The notes below the pieces were generated by a model. The model ran no database searches. It was not told where the DNA came from and saw only the letters and a program-made list of their open reading frames with translations. A DNA stretch of 64,000 nucleotides from JACDAN01 sp963827705 (lineage in GTDB: Bacteria; Actinomycetota; Thermoleophilia; Gaiellales; Gaiellaceae), in contig CAWHBN010000010.1 of the NCBI GenBank assembly GCA_963827705.1, positions 62,001 through 126,000 of the forward strand. Reading direction: 5' to 3'. The translations under genes were made by a program, and so were the position numbers. Positions 55,475-63,845 of this stretch are shown in pieces. How positions within the stretch are numbered: position 1 is the first letter of the stretch; each line of letters starts with the position of its first letter.

Positions 55475-55714
55475 CTATTCGAGGACGCGGAAGAGCAGGA
55501 TCGTGTTCAGCCCGAACATCAGGGCGACGACGATCGTGACCCTGGTCAGGTTCCGCTCGACGATGTGCGTCCCACCCTGCGAGGTGGGCACGAAGCCCAT
55601 CCCGCCGAGGCCGGCCTCGCGCCCCGAATGGAGCAGCACGAGGACGATCAGCGCGATCGAAATGATGAAGTGGACGAAGACCAGGCTGGCCTGCGTGAAC
55701 TGAAAGAGCAGCAC
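55475..55714 (-). CDS. secG: Preprotein translocase subunit SecG
   Basis: A 79-residue membrane protein with two helices (VFVHFIISIALIVLVLLHSG and VTIVVALMFGLNTILLFRVL) joined by the Gly-rich cytosolic loop REAGLGGMGFVPTSQGGTHI typical of SecG. Part of the SecYEG channel, where it assists SecA-driven export. Located upstream of tRNA-Leu on the same strand, as often seen in actinobacteria. Confidence 0.93.
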   Translation of the reverse strand: MLLFQFTQASLVFVHFIISIALIVLVLLHSGREAGLGGMGFVPTSQGGTHIVERNLTRVTIVVALMFGLNTILLFRVLE

Positions 55715-55736
55715 GGCGGACGAGGATACCAGCGGT

Positions 55737-56129
55737 TTACTTCGATCCCAGGGTGCGGATCTCGTCGATCAGATCCGTCGAGATCCTGTCCTTGGTGATG
55801 TACGCCGCGGCGCCCGCAATGCGTGCGCGGTCGACGTCGCCGGGCGTCGTCCCTCCCGTCAGGATGAGAACGCAGGCGTTGGGGTTGCGCTCCCGGATCC
55901 GGGCTGTCGCGTCGATCCCGTCCATGATCGGCATGCTCACGTCCATGAGGATCACGTCCGGGTCGAGCTCGGTGGCGAGGCGGACCGCTGCACGTCCGTC
56001 TCCAACAGTCGCGACCACGTCGATCCCGTCCTCCGCGGCCAGCATCGCCTGGAGCATCTCGACGAAGAGCGGCTCGTCGTCAACGACGAGAACGCCGATC
56101 TCGCTCTGCTGGGCGGCGACAGATTCCAT
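55737..56129 (-). CDS. Stand-alone receiver-domain protein
   Basis: About 130 residues from ATG 56129, a single CheY-like receiver: IGVLVVDDEPLFVEMLQAML, phosphoacceptor Asp in DVILMDVSMPIMDGIDATAR, Thr in VLILTGGTTPGDVDRAR and Lys in AAYITKDRIST. There is no output domain, so it must act by protein contact or feed a phosphorelay. No kinase is adjacent. Transcribed on its own strand beside secG. Confidence 0.88.
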   Translation of the reverse strand: MESVAAQQSEIGVLVVDDEPLFVEMLQAMLAAEDGIDVVATVGDGRAAVRLATELDPDVILMDVSMPIMDGIDATARIRERNPNACVLILTGGTTPGDVDRARIAGAAAYITKDRISTDLIDEIRTLGSK

Positions 56130-56171
56130 CAGGAAGGCTACGAATTTTCGCACATAAAGTTCCGATTTGTG

Positions 56172-56399
56172 ATGGCCGAGCACGTTCGAGAGCAGATCCA
56201 GAAACTCCTCGTCACGGGCGACAACCGGCTGAAGCAGGGCGTCGCTCCCGAGAAAGTGCGCGGAAGCTACGAGCAGGCGCTCGAGCTGGCGCGGGAAGCC
56301 GGTCTCGAAGAGACGGTCAGGCCGCTCGTCGAGCGCCGCCTGGCCGATCTCGAGCGGCTCGCCGGAGAATCTCCTCCACCCGATCCACCTGCCGCCTGA
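56172..56399 (+). CDS. Small hypothetical helical protein
   Basis: A 75-residue protein (MAEHVREQIQKLLVTGDNRL, YEQALELAREAGLEETVRPL) with a TPR-like helix pattern and Pro-rich end. It overlaps the 3' end of the convergent glycosyltransferase gene by 83 bases, so one of the two ends may be longer than real. The sequence looks protein-like. No family identified. Confidence 0.5.
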   Translation: MAEHVREQIQKLLVTGDNRLKQGVAPEKVRGSYEQALELAREAGLEETVRPLVERRLADLERLAGESPPPDPPAA

Positions 56400-57330
56400 G
56401 GTCGTGCTCCTCCGCGGCCGCGCGCGCGGAAGGGTTCGGCCGGGGGAGAGCAGCGGCGGCCTGCATTCCCCGGGCGATGTCCTCCACATCGGTCGGGTCG
56501 ACGAGCGCGCCGGCCTCCGGCGGGACGAACTCCGGCGGCGCACCGACCCGGGTCGCCACGACCGACCGCCCCGCAGCCATGCCCTCCAGGAGCGCCAGCC
56601 CGAACGGCTCGATCAGGCTCGGCTGGCAGACGACGTGGGCGCGCGCGACCCAGGTTGGGATCTCGCCGTGAGCGACCCGACCGGTGACGGCCACACCGGG
56701 CCGGCCCTCGACGGCGCCACGCAGCGGCCCGTCGCCGACGAACGTCAGCGTGCCGGAGCCGACCCGCTCGAAAGCGTGCGTCAGACGCACGACGTTCTTC
56801 CGCTCGATCAGCGACCCGACGCAGAGGTACGCGGTTGGGCCGTCCGGCGCGGGCTCGACGCGGAACCGCTCCAGGTCGACCCCACAGTCGACGACCTCGA
56901 CCTTGCCGCGGGCCTCCGGGACTTTCGTCTCGAGCTCGTGACGAAGGTAGTGGGAGACGGCGATGACGGCTGCGGCGCGTCGCACGACGTAGCGCGTGGC
57001 GGCCCGAATGCCGGGGAAGGCGCCGATGTTCCTCACGTCCCGTCCGTGCGCGGTCACGACGAGCGGCGCGCGGGAGGCAAGCGCGGCCAGCAGCCCGGTC
57101 GGGACGAGAAAGTGCGCGTAGACGACGTCCGGCCGAAAGCTGCGTGCGGCGCTCACTGCGTCGCGGCCTAGACGCAGGTAGCGCGCCTTCCCCCCGGCCC
57201 GGCTGTCCAGGACCGCCCGTTCGAGCTCGTGGCCCCGACCGGCGAGCTCCTCTTCGAGAGCCTGGACGAACACGCCGAGGTCGGGGTCGCCGGGCCCCGG
57301 GTACATCTGCGAGACGAGCAGGATCCGCAC
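56317..57330 (-). CDS. Glycosyltransferase, GT4 family
   Basis: A 337-residue GT-B enzyme. N-terminal domain VRILLVSQMYPGPGDPDLGV ... VVYAHFLVPTGLLAALASRA, PLVVTAHGRDVRN, VIAVSHYLRHELETKV; C-terminal domain YLCVGSLIERKNVVRLTHAF, VGDGPLRGAVEGRPG, PSLIEPFGLALLEGMAAGRS (the EX7E motif) and VVATRVGAPPEFVPPEAGAL. Transfers a sugar from a nucleotide sugar, retaining. GTG start uses the last base of the mutase stop (TAGTG). The pairing with the mutase is probably incidental. Confidence 0.9.
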   Translation of the reverse strand: MRILLVSQMYPGPGDPDLGVFVQALEEELAGRGHELERAVLDSRAGGKARYLRLGRDAVSAARSFRPDVVYAHFLVPTGLLAALASRAPLVVTAHGRDVRNIGAFPGIRAATRYVVRRAAAVIAVSHYLRHELETKVPEARGKVEVVDCGVDLERFRVEPAPDGPTAYLCVGSLIERKNVVRLTHAFERVGSGTLTFVGDGPLRGAVEGRPGVAVTGRVAHGEIPTWVARAHVVCQPSLIEPFGLALLEGMAAGRSVVATRVGAPPEFVPPEAGALVDPTDVEDIARGMQAAAALPRPNPSARAAAEEHDLRRQVDRVEEILRRAARDRPGGARRAA

Positions 57331-58911
57331 TACGCCCGCTGGGCGTCGTACGTCCCGAACTCCTCGCGCAGGACCTCGCAGATCTCCCCCACCGTGCACC
57401 GCAGGTGGAGCGCCTCCCGCATCGGCACGAGCAGGTTCTCGTCCGTGCGCGCCACGCGGCGTACTTCCTCCAGCGCCTTCGCCGCGGCCTCCGCGTCCCG
57501 CTCGGCCCGGACTCGCGCCGTCCGCTCGAGCTGCCGGCGCTCCGCCTCCGGATCGAGCCGGTAGAGCTCGATCGGCTCTTGCTCGTGCTCCTGGTAGCGG
57601 TTGACACCGACGATGACGCGCTCGCCCTGCTCGACCTCGCGCTGGTAGCGGAACGCCGCGTCCTCGATCTCGCGCTGGACGAAGCCCTGCTCGATCGCCG
57701 CAACCGAGCCGCCGATCTCGTCGACCCGCTCGATCAGCTCCCACGCCGCCTCCTCGAGCTCCGTCGTCAGGGCCTCGATGAAGTACGAGCCGCCGAACGG
57801 GATCGGCCGTGTCGGTGCCACCCGCCTCGTGCGCGAGGATCTGTTGCGTCCTGAGCGCGATCTTGGCCGACCGCTCCGTCGGGAGGGCCAGCGCTTCGTC
57901 GAACCCGTTCGTGTGGATCGATTGGGCGCCGCCGGCCACGGCCGAGAGCGCTTGGACCGCGACCCGGACGATGTTGTTCTCCGGCTGCTGGGCAGTCAGC
58001 GTCGAGCCGCCGGTCTGCGCGTGGAACCGGAGCGCCAGCGCCTTCGGGTTTGTCGCCCCGAAGCGCTCCTTCATGATCCGCGCCCACAGGCGCCGCGCCG
58101 CACGAAACTTCGCGATCTCCTGGAAGAAGTGGTTGTGGGCGTTGAAGAAGAACGAGAGCCGCTCGCCGAACTCGTCGGGCGAGAGCCCCGCGTCGACCGC
58201 GGCCTGCGCGTAGGCGATCCCGTTCGCGAGGGTGAACGCGAGCTCCTGCACCGCCGTCGAGCCGGCCTCGCGGATGTGGTACCCGGAGATCGAGATCGTG
58301 TTGAAGCGCGGGAGCCGTTCGTGGCAGTACGCGAACAGGTCGGTCGTGATCCGCATGGTCGGCCGCGGCGGATAGATGTAGTTGCCGCGCGCGCAGTACT
58401 CCTTGAGGACGTCGTTCTGGACGGTGCCGCGCAGCTGGTCACCGGCCACGCCCTGCTCCTCCGCGACGAGCTCGTAGAGCAGGAGCAGCAACGCCGCCGG
58501 CGCGTTGATCGTCATCGACGTCGAGATCTCGTTCAGCGGGATGCCGTCGAAGAGCAGCTCCATGTCGGCGATCGAGTCGATCGCGACGCCGGTCCGCCCC
58601 ACCTCGCCCTGCGCACGCGTGTCGTCGGAGTCGTACCCGAGCTGCGTCGGCAGGTCGAAGGCGACGGAGACACCGGTCTGTCCGTGCTCGAGCAGGTACC
58701 GGAACCGCTCGTTTGTCTCCTCCGCCGACGCGAAGCCGGCGTACTGCCTGATCGTCCACGGCCGGCCGCGGTACATGTCCTTGTAAGGCCCGCGGGTGAA
58801 GGGGTACTCGCCGGGAAGCTCGAGGTCGAGACCCTCGACGTCGTCCTCGGTGTAGACCGGCTTGATCTCGATCCCGGAGTCGGTCTCGCGTCCTTCCTCG
58901 GCGGTCGCCAT
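57330..58911 (-). CDS. mcmA1: Methylmalonyl-CoA mutase, catalytic subunit (frameshifted)
   Basis: An MCM-type large domain, about 527 residues. Blocks: YPFTRGPYKDMYRGRPWTIR, FASAEETNERFRYLLEHGQT, VAFDLPTQLGYDSDDTRAQG, INAPAALLLLLYELVAEEQG, FNTISISGYHIREAGSTAVQ, LRFHAQTGGSTLTAQQPENN and SIHTNGFDEALALPTERSAK. After AHEAGGTDTADP near 57800 an extra C shifts the frame; then FGGSYFIEALTTELEEAAWE to the end. The cobalamin-binding domain is absent, so a separate small subunit must exist, as in other split mutases. Converts methylmalonyl-CoA to succinyl-CoA. Probably intact in the organism. Confidence 0.88.
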
Positions 58912-58947
58912 GGAGGAATCGTACGTCCGGCCGCACAATGAGCCTTC

Positions 58948-60049
58948 ATGCGACGCGTCGCGCTGCTCGTAGCCCTCGCGGCAATGGTCGGCGCGGCTCC
59001 CGCGTGGGGGGCCGATGTCGTGACGCTGTCGGCACAGCCTTCGGTGGTCGCCTACGACGGGCTCGTGCGCTTCTCGGGAGCGACGGTTCCGCTTTCGGAG
59101 GTCTTCCTCGTGCAGCGCTCGCAGGCCGGTTGGACGGTGGTCGCCCAGACTCGAGCCGGGACTGACGGCGCGTTCGTCTTCGAGCGGCGGGCCCGGACGC
59201 CCGGCGTCCATCAGGCGCGGACGCTCGCCGGCCAGTCCGGCGAAGTCGCGACGCGCATCCGGCCTGTGCTCCGCGCTCGCCTCAAGGGGTCGATCGTGAC
59301 CGGGCGGGTGCTTCCGGCGAGGGCCGGCTCGGTCGTGCTGCGGGTACAGGGACGGACCCGGCGACTGCGGGTCGGCTCGGCCGGCCGGTTCCGCGCCCGG
59401 CTCGGGCAGCTCCGAGCCGGCCGGCATGCGGTCCGAGTCTCGGTGCGCCCGGGGCCGGGCTACGTGCGAGTCGCCCGCCGCTTCGCGCTACGCGTGCGCC
59501 GGCCTGCTCTCAGAATCGGCTCGCACGGCCCCGGCGTGCTCGCGCTGAAACGGCGCCTGGCCGACCTCGGGTACGCGCTTGCCGTCGGTGGATTCCGGGT
59601 ACGGGTTCAGGACCTTCGAGGCGGTGATCGCGTTCCAGAAGGTGCACGGACTGCCGCGAACGGGTCATGTCGACCGCCGGGTCTGGCGGGCGCTCGAGCG
59701 AGCCTCTCGCCCCCGGCCTCGAGTGCCGCGCGGCGACTACCTCGAGGTCAGCAAGTCGAGGCAGACCCTCTACGAGGTCCGCGACGGCGAGGTCGAGCGC
59801 GTGATTCACGTCTCGACCGGCGCGACGGGCAACACGCCGGTCGGGACCTGGCGGGTCTACCGCGAGGTGTTCGGCTGGGACTGGGTGCTGTACCACCCGA
59901 TGTACTTCCTGCGCGGGTTCGCGATCCACGGCTATCCGTCGGTGCCGGCGTGGCCGGCGAGCCACGGCTGCGTGCGCATCCCGCTCTGGCTCGCGAACGG
60001 GCTGCGCGAACGGTGGGGCTACGGCTCCGTCGTGCGCGTGTATAGCTAG
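58948..60049 (+). CDS. Exported L,D-transpeptidase with PG-binding domain (frameshifted)
   Basis: Signal peptide RRVALLVALAAMVGAAPAWG. Two beta domains follow, then a PG_binding_1 domain (LRIGSHGPGVLALKRRLADL) interrupted near 59579 by an extra T; it continues SVDSGYGFRTFEAVIAFQKV, HGLPRTGHVDRRVWRALERA. The YkuD domain ends the protein: GDYLEVSKSRQTLYEVRDGE, STGATGNTPVGTWRVYREVF, FAIHGYPSVPAWPASHGCVR with the catalytic His/Cys (HGX...SHGCVR). It crosslinks peptidoglycan by 3-3 bonds or attaches proteins. About 367 residues when repaired. Confidence 0.88.
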
Positions 60050-60054
60050 GCGCC

Positions 60055-60684
60055 ATGCGCGTAACGGTCAGGCTCTTCGCCGGTTTGCGTGAGCGCGCCG
60101 GGTGGGGCGAACGCGAGCTCGAAGCGGCGTCGGTCGGCGAGGTGTGGCCGCAACTCGGGCTCGGCGAGGAACCCGCCGGCCTGCTCTACGCGGTCAACCA
60201 GGAGTACGCGGACCGGTCGACGGCGCTCGCGGAGGGCGACGAGGTCGCGATCATCCCGCCCGTCTCCGGCGGCGCGTTCAGGTTGGCGGACAGCCCTCTC
60301 GACCTGGCCGCCGTGGTCGCGGAGGTCGAGGACGATCGCGCCGGCGCGATCGCGACCTTCCAGGGAACCGTGCGCCGGCAGTCGCGCGGCCGGCAGGTGA
60401 TCGCGCTCGAGTACGAGGCCTACGCAGGAATGGCCGAGAAGGTCATGTCCGAGATCGCCGAGGGGGCGAAGGAGCGGCACGATCTCTGCGAGGTCGCGAT
60501 TGCCCATAGGACCGGCCGCTGCGAGGTCGGGGACGTCTCGGTCGTGATCGCCGTCTCGGCCGCGCACCGGCATCCGGCGCTGACGGCCTGCCGCGAGATC
60601 ATCGACGAGCTGAAGGGACGCGTCCCGCTCTGGAAGAAGGAGCTCTACGAGGGCGGAGAGGAGTGGATCGGCCGCGGCTCCTGA
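60055..60684 (+). CDS. MoaD-MoaE fusion (molybdopterin synthase)
   Basis: A 209-residue fusion. Residues 1-75 form a MoaD/ThiS ubiquitin-like domain (RVTVRLFAGLRERAGWGERE ... VAIIPPVSGG) and residues 78-209 MoaE (LDLAAVVAEVEDDRAGAIAT, FQGTVRRQSRGRQVIALEYE, AIAHRTGRCEVGDVSVVIAV, HRHPALTACREIIDELKGRV, PLWKKELYEGGEEWI). The GG that becomes a thiocarboxylate in MoaD lies inside the chain, so the protein must be cut after it, as reported for MoaX of mycobacteria. MoaE catalytic Lys and His appear present. Makes molybdopterin from precursor Z. Confidence 0.93.
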   Translation: MRVTVRLFAGLRERAGWGERELEAASVGEVWPQLGLGEEPAGLLYAVNQEYADRSTALAEGDEVAIIPPVSGGAFRLADSPLDLAAVVAEVEDDRAGAIATFQGTVRRQSRGRQVIALEYEAYAGMAEKVMSEIAEGAKERHDLCEVAIAHRTGRCEVGDVSVVIAVSAAHRHPALTACREIIDELKGRVPLWKKELYEGGEEWIGRGS

Positions 60685-60699
60685 GTAGTTCCGGTGCGT

Positions 60700-61093
60700 C
60701 TACCGGCCTGCGCGCTCAGCGCCGAGGCGGCGGAGCGACTGCTCGAGCTCAGGTACATCTGCTCGGATGCGCTGAAAGTCCTGACCCGAGAGCGAGAGGA
60801 GCTGCATCGGCGTGCGCGCCACGACCGTGGCCGACCGCTCTCCCGTCAGGAGGAGTGCGATCTCGCCGAAGATGTCGCCGGGGCCGAGAGTCTCGGTCGC
60901 CTCGTCTCCATCGGGCAGGACATCGGCCTCTCCCTGCTCGATGAAGTAGATGGCGGTTCCGTAGTCGTCGACCGTGACGACCTTGGCACCCGGCTTCGAC
61001 CTCGACCTCGCTCATCGCGGTCGCGAGCTGGTCGAGCTCCGCTTCAGGAAGATCAGCCAGGACAGGAAAGGCTGCGATTCGACTCGTCTCCAC
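60700..61093 (-). CDS. Cyclic nucleotide-binding domain protein (frameshifted)
   Basis: A single cNMP-binding domain of about 130 residues. GTG 61093 starts VETSRIAAFPVLADLPEAEL, continues to SEVEVEAG, then an extra G near 60989 breaks the frame; repaired it reads AKVVTVDDYGTAIYFIEQGE, ADVLPDGDEATETLGPGDIF and GEIALLLTGERSATVVARTP, the phosphate-binding cassette (FGEIALL...RSATV). No DNA-binding domain follows; it ends LEQSLRRLGAERAGR. It may sense cAMP from the class III cyclases of the same genome. Start uncertain. Confidence 0.75.
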
Positions 61094-61158
61094 GGTCGCG
61101 GATCCTGCCAGAAGGGCCGGCGAGAAGCCGACCGGATGCGGCTCGTGATCAGCGGACG

Positions 61159-61194
61159 GGCAGGTCTTGCGCCGGCCGCGGCGCAAGACCTGCC
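61159..61194 (-). terminator. Long hairpin after the first collagen-like gene
   Basis: GGCAGGTCTTGCGCC (61159-61173), GGCCGC loop, GGCGCAAGACCTGCC (61180-61194): a perfect 15-bp stem ten bases past the stop at 61204. Confidence 0.85.
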
Positions 61195-61203
61195 AATCGT
61201 CCG

Positions 61204-61809
61204 TTAGTCCTCGAACCAGATAACGAAGTCGTGATCTTCGAGGGCTGCAGCCGTTACGCCGTAGGTCCGCACCCGGAAGCGGTCGCCTGCGCTTGGATCG
61301 CAATCGTCCATGGTTCCCGTGTTGTTCGTATAGACGGACGCGATCGTGTCGTTCTGATTGTCGACGTTGTTGGCACTCACCAGTGCGATTTTCGCGCCGG
61401 CCGGGAGGCCGCGGAAGCAATAGACGCCGACGGCCGGGTGAGTAACCATCGCAGCGGTGATCCCCTTGACCGGAGCGTTGGCCTCGACCGCGCCGGCATC
61501 GGTGATGAGGGCATAGGCGATCGCTGTCCCCGCCTCGCCCGTGTCGCCCTTGTCTCCCTTGGCGCCGGGTGCACCAGCCGCTCCGGTGGCACCGCGGAGG
61601 CCTGTGGGGCCACGCACCGAACCGCGGAAATCGCGCGGCGTCAGCGACTTGTTCTTGACGTCGAGGCCGGTGATGGAGCCGTTCTTGATCTGCCTGCCGG
61701 TGATGAGCGCCGACGTCGTTGCGACGGCGGTTCCGGTCAGCGCGACAAAGAGGGCGAGCATCGCGACGACCAGCGCCGGCGACATCCGCGTTACGACGTT
61801 CTTCACCAT
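61204..61809 (-). CDS. Exported protein with short collagen-like segment
   Basis: About 201 residues from ATG 61809 (GAAAGGAAACGG upstream). A signal/anchor helix PALVVAMLALFVALTGTAVA is followed by a conserved linker (ITGRQIKNGSITGLDVKNKS, LTPRDFRGSV) and about ten Gly-X-Y triplets (GPTGLRGATGAAGAPGAKGD, KGDTGEAG). The C-terminal domain of about 100 residues (AYALITDAGAVEANAPVKGI, PAVGVYCFRGLPAGAKIALV) has two Cys and looks like an adhesive or structural beta domain. A paralogue with the same front follows at 62147. Probably cell surface. Confidence 0.85.
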   Translation of the reverse strand: MVKNVVTRMSPALVVAMLALFVALTGTAVATTSALITGRQIKNGSITGLDVKNKSLTPRDFRGSVRGPTGLRGATGAAGAPGAKGDKGDTGEAGTAIAYALITDAGAVEANAPVKGITAAMVTHPAVGVYCFRGLPAGAKIALVSANNVDNQNDTIASVYTNNTGTMDDCDPSAGDRFRVRTYGVTAAALEDHDFVIWFED

Positions 61810-62146
61810 CCGTTTCCTTTCGTGTTGGCGTGAGCCACACGAGTCTGAGCGGAGCTGCGGACGGATCGTTAGGAGCGGGTCAGGCAGGGACCGTCGCGAC
61901 ATTTCTCGCCTAGCCCGGCTCGACGAGAGTTGACACCTTCGCCACAGAGCGCTCTTGACACGCAGCGGTTTCTAGGACCCTGCGCAACGCACGGACCTGG
62001 ACTCATTTGTTGCGCTCTTGGCACCAAACGGCCTTGCCACCCAGCAGGGTCTGACACCTGAGCCATTACGAAGTTCCAACTCAAGACCAGCCGTTCCGTG
62101 GAGGGCCGCAGCGTTTCGGCGGCCCTCCACTGCGTAGCGCCGGGAT
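61810..62146. other. 337-bp spacer between the collagen-like genes
   Basis: Contains the promoter side of the downstream gene and an imperfect 20-bp direct repeat beginning GCGCTCTTG (61949-61968, GACACGCAGCGG; 62012-62031, GCACCAAACGG). A terminator lies at 62098-62130. No open frame of note. Confidence 0.5.
62098..62130 (-). terminator. Hairpin after the second collagen-like gene
   Basis: GTGGAGGGCCGC (62098-62109), nine-base loop, GCGGCCCTCCAC (62119-62130): a perfect 12-bp stem beginning 17 bases past the stop at 62147. Confidence 0.8.
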
Positions 62147-62746
62147 CTAGCAGAAGACCGCTAGGGAGAAATCTCTCGGCGCAGCACTTCCGGCGGAGTC
62201 GAAGGTCTGCACGTAAACCTTGTCGGGCTCTGGTGGATTCCGATCCGCGGTTGCCCCTCCCCTTGGTGGAAGAGCGAAGTCATCGCGGCCAGTCGTGACC
62301 AACCATGCGCACGCGTTGACGTTCTGGTTGAACTGGACGTTGATGAACCCAGGATTGGTTTGGGTGGCCGCCAATGCGCCACTTCCGCGCACCAAGGTTG
62401 CGGTTGTGCCGTTCGTCGTGACGAAGGCCCAAAGTCTCGTGGCCGGGTCGCCCTTGTCTCCCTTGTCGCCCTTCGCGCCTGCCGCCCCGGGAGCGCCGGT
62501 CGCACCCGTCAGGCCACGCAGACCGCGAGGTCCACGCACCGACCCCCGGAAGTCAATCGGCCTCAGCGACCTGTTCTTCACGTCGAGGCCGGTAATCGAG
62601 TTGTTTCTGATCTGGGCGCTTCCGATGAGCGCCGAGGTCGTCGCGACTGCCGTTCCCGTCAGCGCGACGAACAGCGCAAGCATCGCGACGATCATCGCCG
62701 GCGATTGACGCACGAGACGTACGAGTAGCTTCTTCAACAAACCCAC
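62147..62746 (-). CDS. Exported protein with short collagen-like segment (paralogue)
   Basis: About 199 residues. GTG 62746 or the TTG codons 6-9 bases on are possible starts after GAAGAGG. The front copies its neighbour: MIVAMLALFVALTGTAVATT, IRNNSITGLDVKNRSLRPID, FRGSVRGPRGLRGLTGATGA and GAPGAAGAKGDKGDKGD. The C-terminal domain differs (LWAFVTTNGTTATLVRGSGA, INVQFNQNVNACAWLVTTGR, DKVYVQTFDSAGSAAPRDFS) and resembles a common C1q/TNF-like or phage-tail-like beta sandwich in such proteins. Exported, surface-located role inferred. Confidence 0.85.
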   Translation of the reverse strand: MGLLKKLLVRLVRQSPAMIVAMLALFVALTGTAVATTSALIGSAQIRNNSITGLDVKNRSLRPIDFRGSVRGPRGLRGLTGATGAPGAAGAKGDKGDKGDPATRLWAFVTTNGTTATLVRGSGALAATQTNPGFINVQFNQNVNACAWLVTTGRDDFALPPRGGATADRNPPEPDKVYVQTFDSAGSAAPRDFSLAVFC

Positions 62747-62865
62747 CTCTTCCCCGCAGCTAGATGACTTCAATTCAGGACGGAGCGCTGCGGCGGTTTC
62801 TTCCGTCCCATTGGCCGGCCGAGCCTCTTGCGGCGGTCGGAGGTCCTAATTGCGAGGATGCGAGC

Positions 62866-63843
62866 GTGCGGACGGAACGCGACTACGAGATGCCCGGCTG
62901 GTGCCGGAACCTGATCGAGGCCGGCGGGCTTCGGCCCGGCGAGGAGGTGCTCGTCTTCGTCGATGAGCCGCTCGTCGAGCAGGGCTTACAGCTCGCGACG
63001 GCGGTCAAGGAGGCCGGCGGGCGGCCGACCTTCGAGCTCTGGGCCGGCGATCGCCCGATGACGCGCGCGCCGCAGCCGATCCTCGACGCGGCCGGGCGGG
63101 CGACGCTCTCGTTCTTCCTCTCGGAGGCTCCGCATCCCGCGGAGGCGCCGGCCCGCTTCTCCGTCGCTGAAAAGCTGCGAAGCCACGGCGGGCGCGCGAT
63201 CTACCTGGGTTTCGTCACGCCCGAGCTGCTCGAAGGCGAGCTCTCCCAGCCCGCAGTCGACCTCGAGGAGCCGGCGCGGCGCTTGCTGGCCGACCTCGAG
63301 GGGTCGAAGCGGATTCGCATCCGCGGGCGCGCAGGCACCGACCTGACGCTGGACATCGAAGGGCGCAGCTGGCTGACGGACGCGCTCGCCCTCGAGGACC
63401 GCGGGTTTGCGAACTACCCGGGCGGCGAAGTCTTCGTCGCGCCGCTCAAGCACGGCGCCGACGGCGTGCTCGTCGCCGACCTCACCGTCCCGTACACGGT
63501 TGACGGACTTGTCGACGAGCCCGTCACGCTGCGCTTCGAAGCTGGGCGTGTCATCGAGATCTCCGGCGGCCGCGCTGCGCAGATGCTCCGCGAGCTGGTC
63601 TCGGACGCCGGTGAGGGCGGCGACGTCATCGCCGAGCTCGGCATCGGCCTGAACCCGGCGGTGAAGCCGCGCGGCCACGTGATGCTCGACGAGAAGGCGG
63701 CGAACACCGCGCACGTCGCCATCGGAAGGAACACCGGCGCGTACGGCGGCGACAACGAGGCCGCGATCCACGTCGACTGCATCTTCTCGGCGCCGGAAGT
63801 GGAGGCCGACGGCCGCAGCGTCGACCTCCCAACCGTCCCGTAG
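62866..63843 (+). CDS. M29-like aminopeptidase
   Basis: About 325 residues from GTG 62866 (an ATG at 62764 would add 34 residues that look non-coding). Matches the thermophilic metallo-aminopeptidase family: VLVFVDEPLVEQGLQLATAV, RIRIRGRAGTDLTLDIEGRS, FANYPGGEVFVAPLKHGADG, VIAELGIGLNPAVKPRGHVM and LDEKAANTAHVAIGRNTGAY, GGDNEAAIHVDCIFSAPEVE. The Glu and His residues of the ELGIGLNP, NTAHVAIG and AAIHVDC blocks are the expected two-metal ligands. Removes N-terminal residues from peptides in the cytoplasm. The first half is shorter than in AmpT-type relatives. Confidence 0.82.
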   Translation: MRTERDYEMPGWCRNLIEAGGLRPGEEVLVFVDEPLVEQGLQLATAVKEAGGRPTFELWAGDRPMTRAPQPILDAAGRATLSFFLSEAPHPAEAPARFSVAEKLRSHGGRAIYLGFVTPELLEGELSQPAVDLEEPARRLLADLEGSKRIRIRGRAGTDLTLDIEGRSWLTDALALEDRGFANYPGGEVFVAPLKHGADGVLVADLTVPYTVDGLVDEPVTLRFEAGRVIEISGGRAAQMLRELVSDAGEGGDVIAELGIGLNPAVKPRGHVMLDEKAANTAHVAIGRNTGAYGGDNEAAIHVDCIFSAPEVEADGRSVDLPTVP

Positions 63844-63845
63844 CG

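Noticed and set aside
57330..58911. Programmed frameshift in methylmalonyl-CoA mutase
   Set aside because: The break is one of many equal extra-base events in unrelated genes and lacks a slippery site with stimulatory structure.
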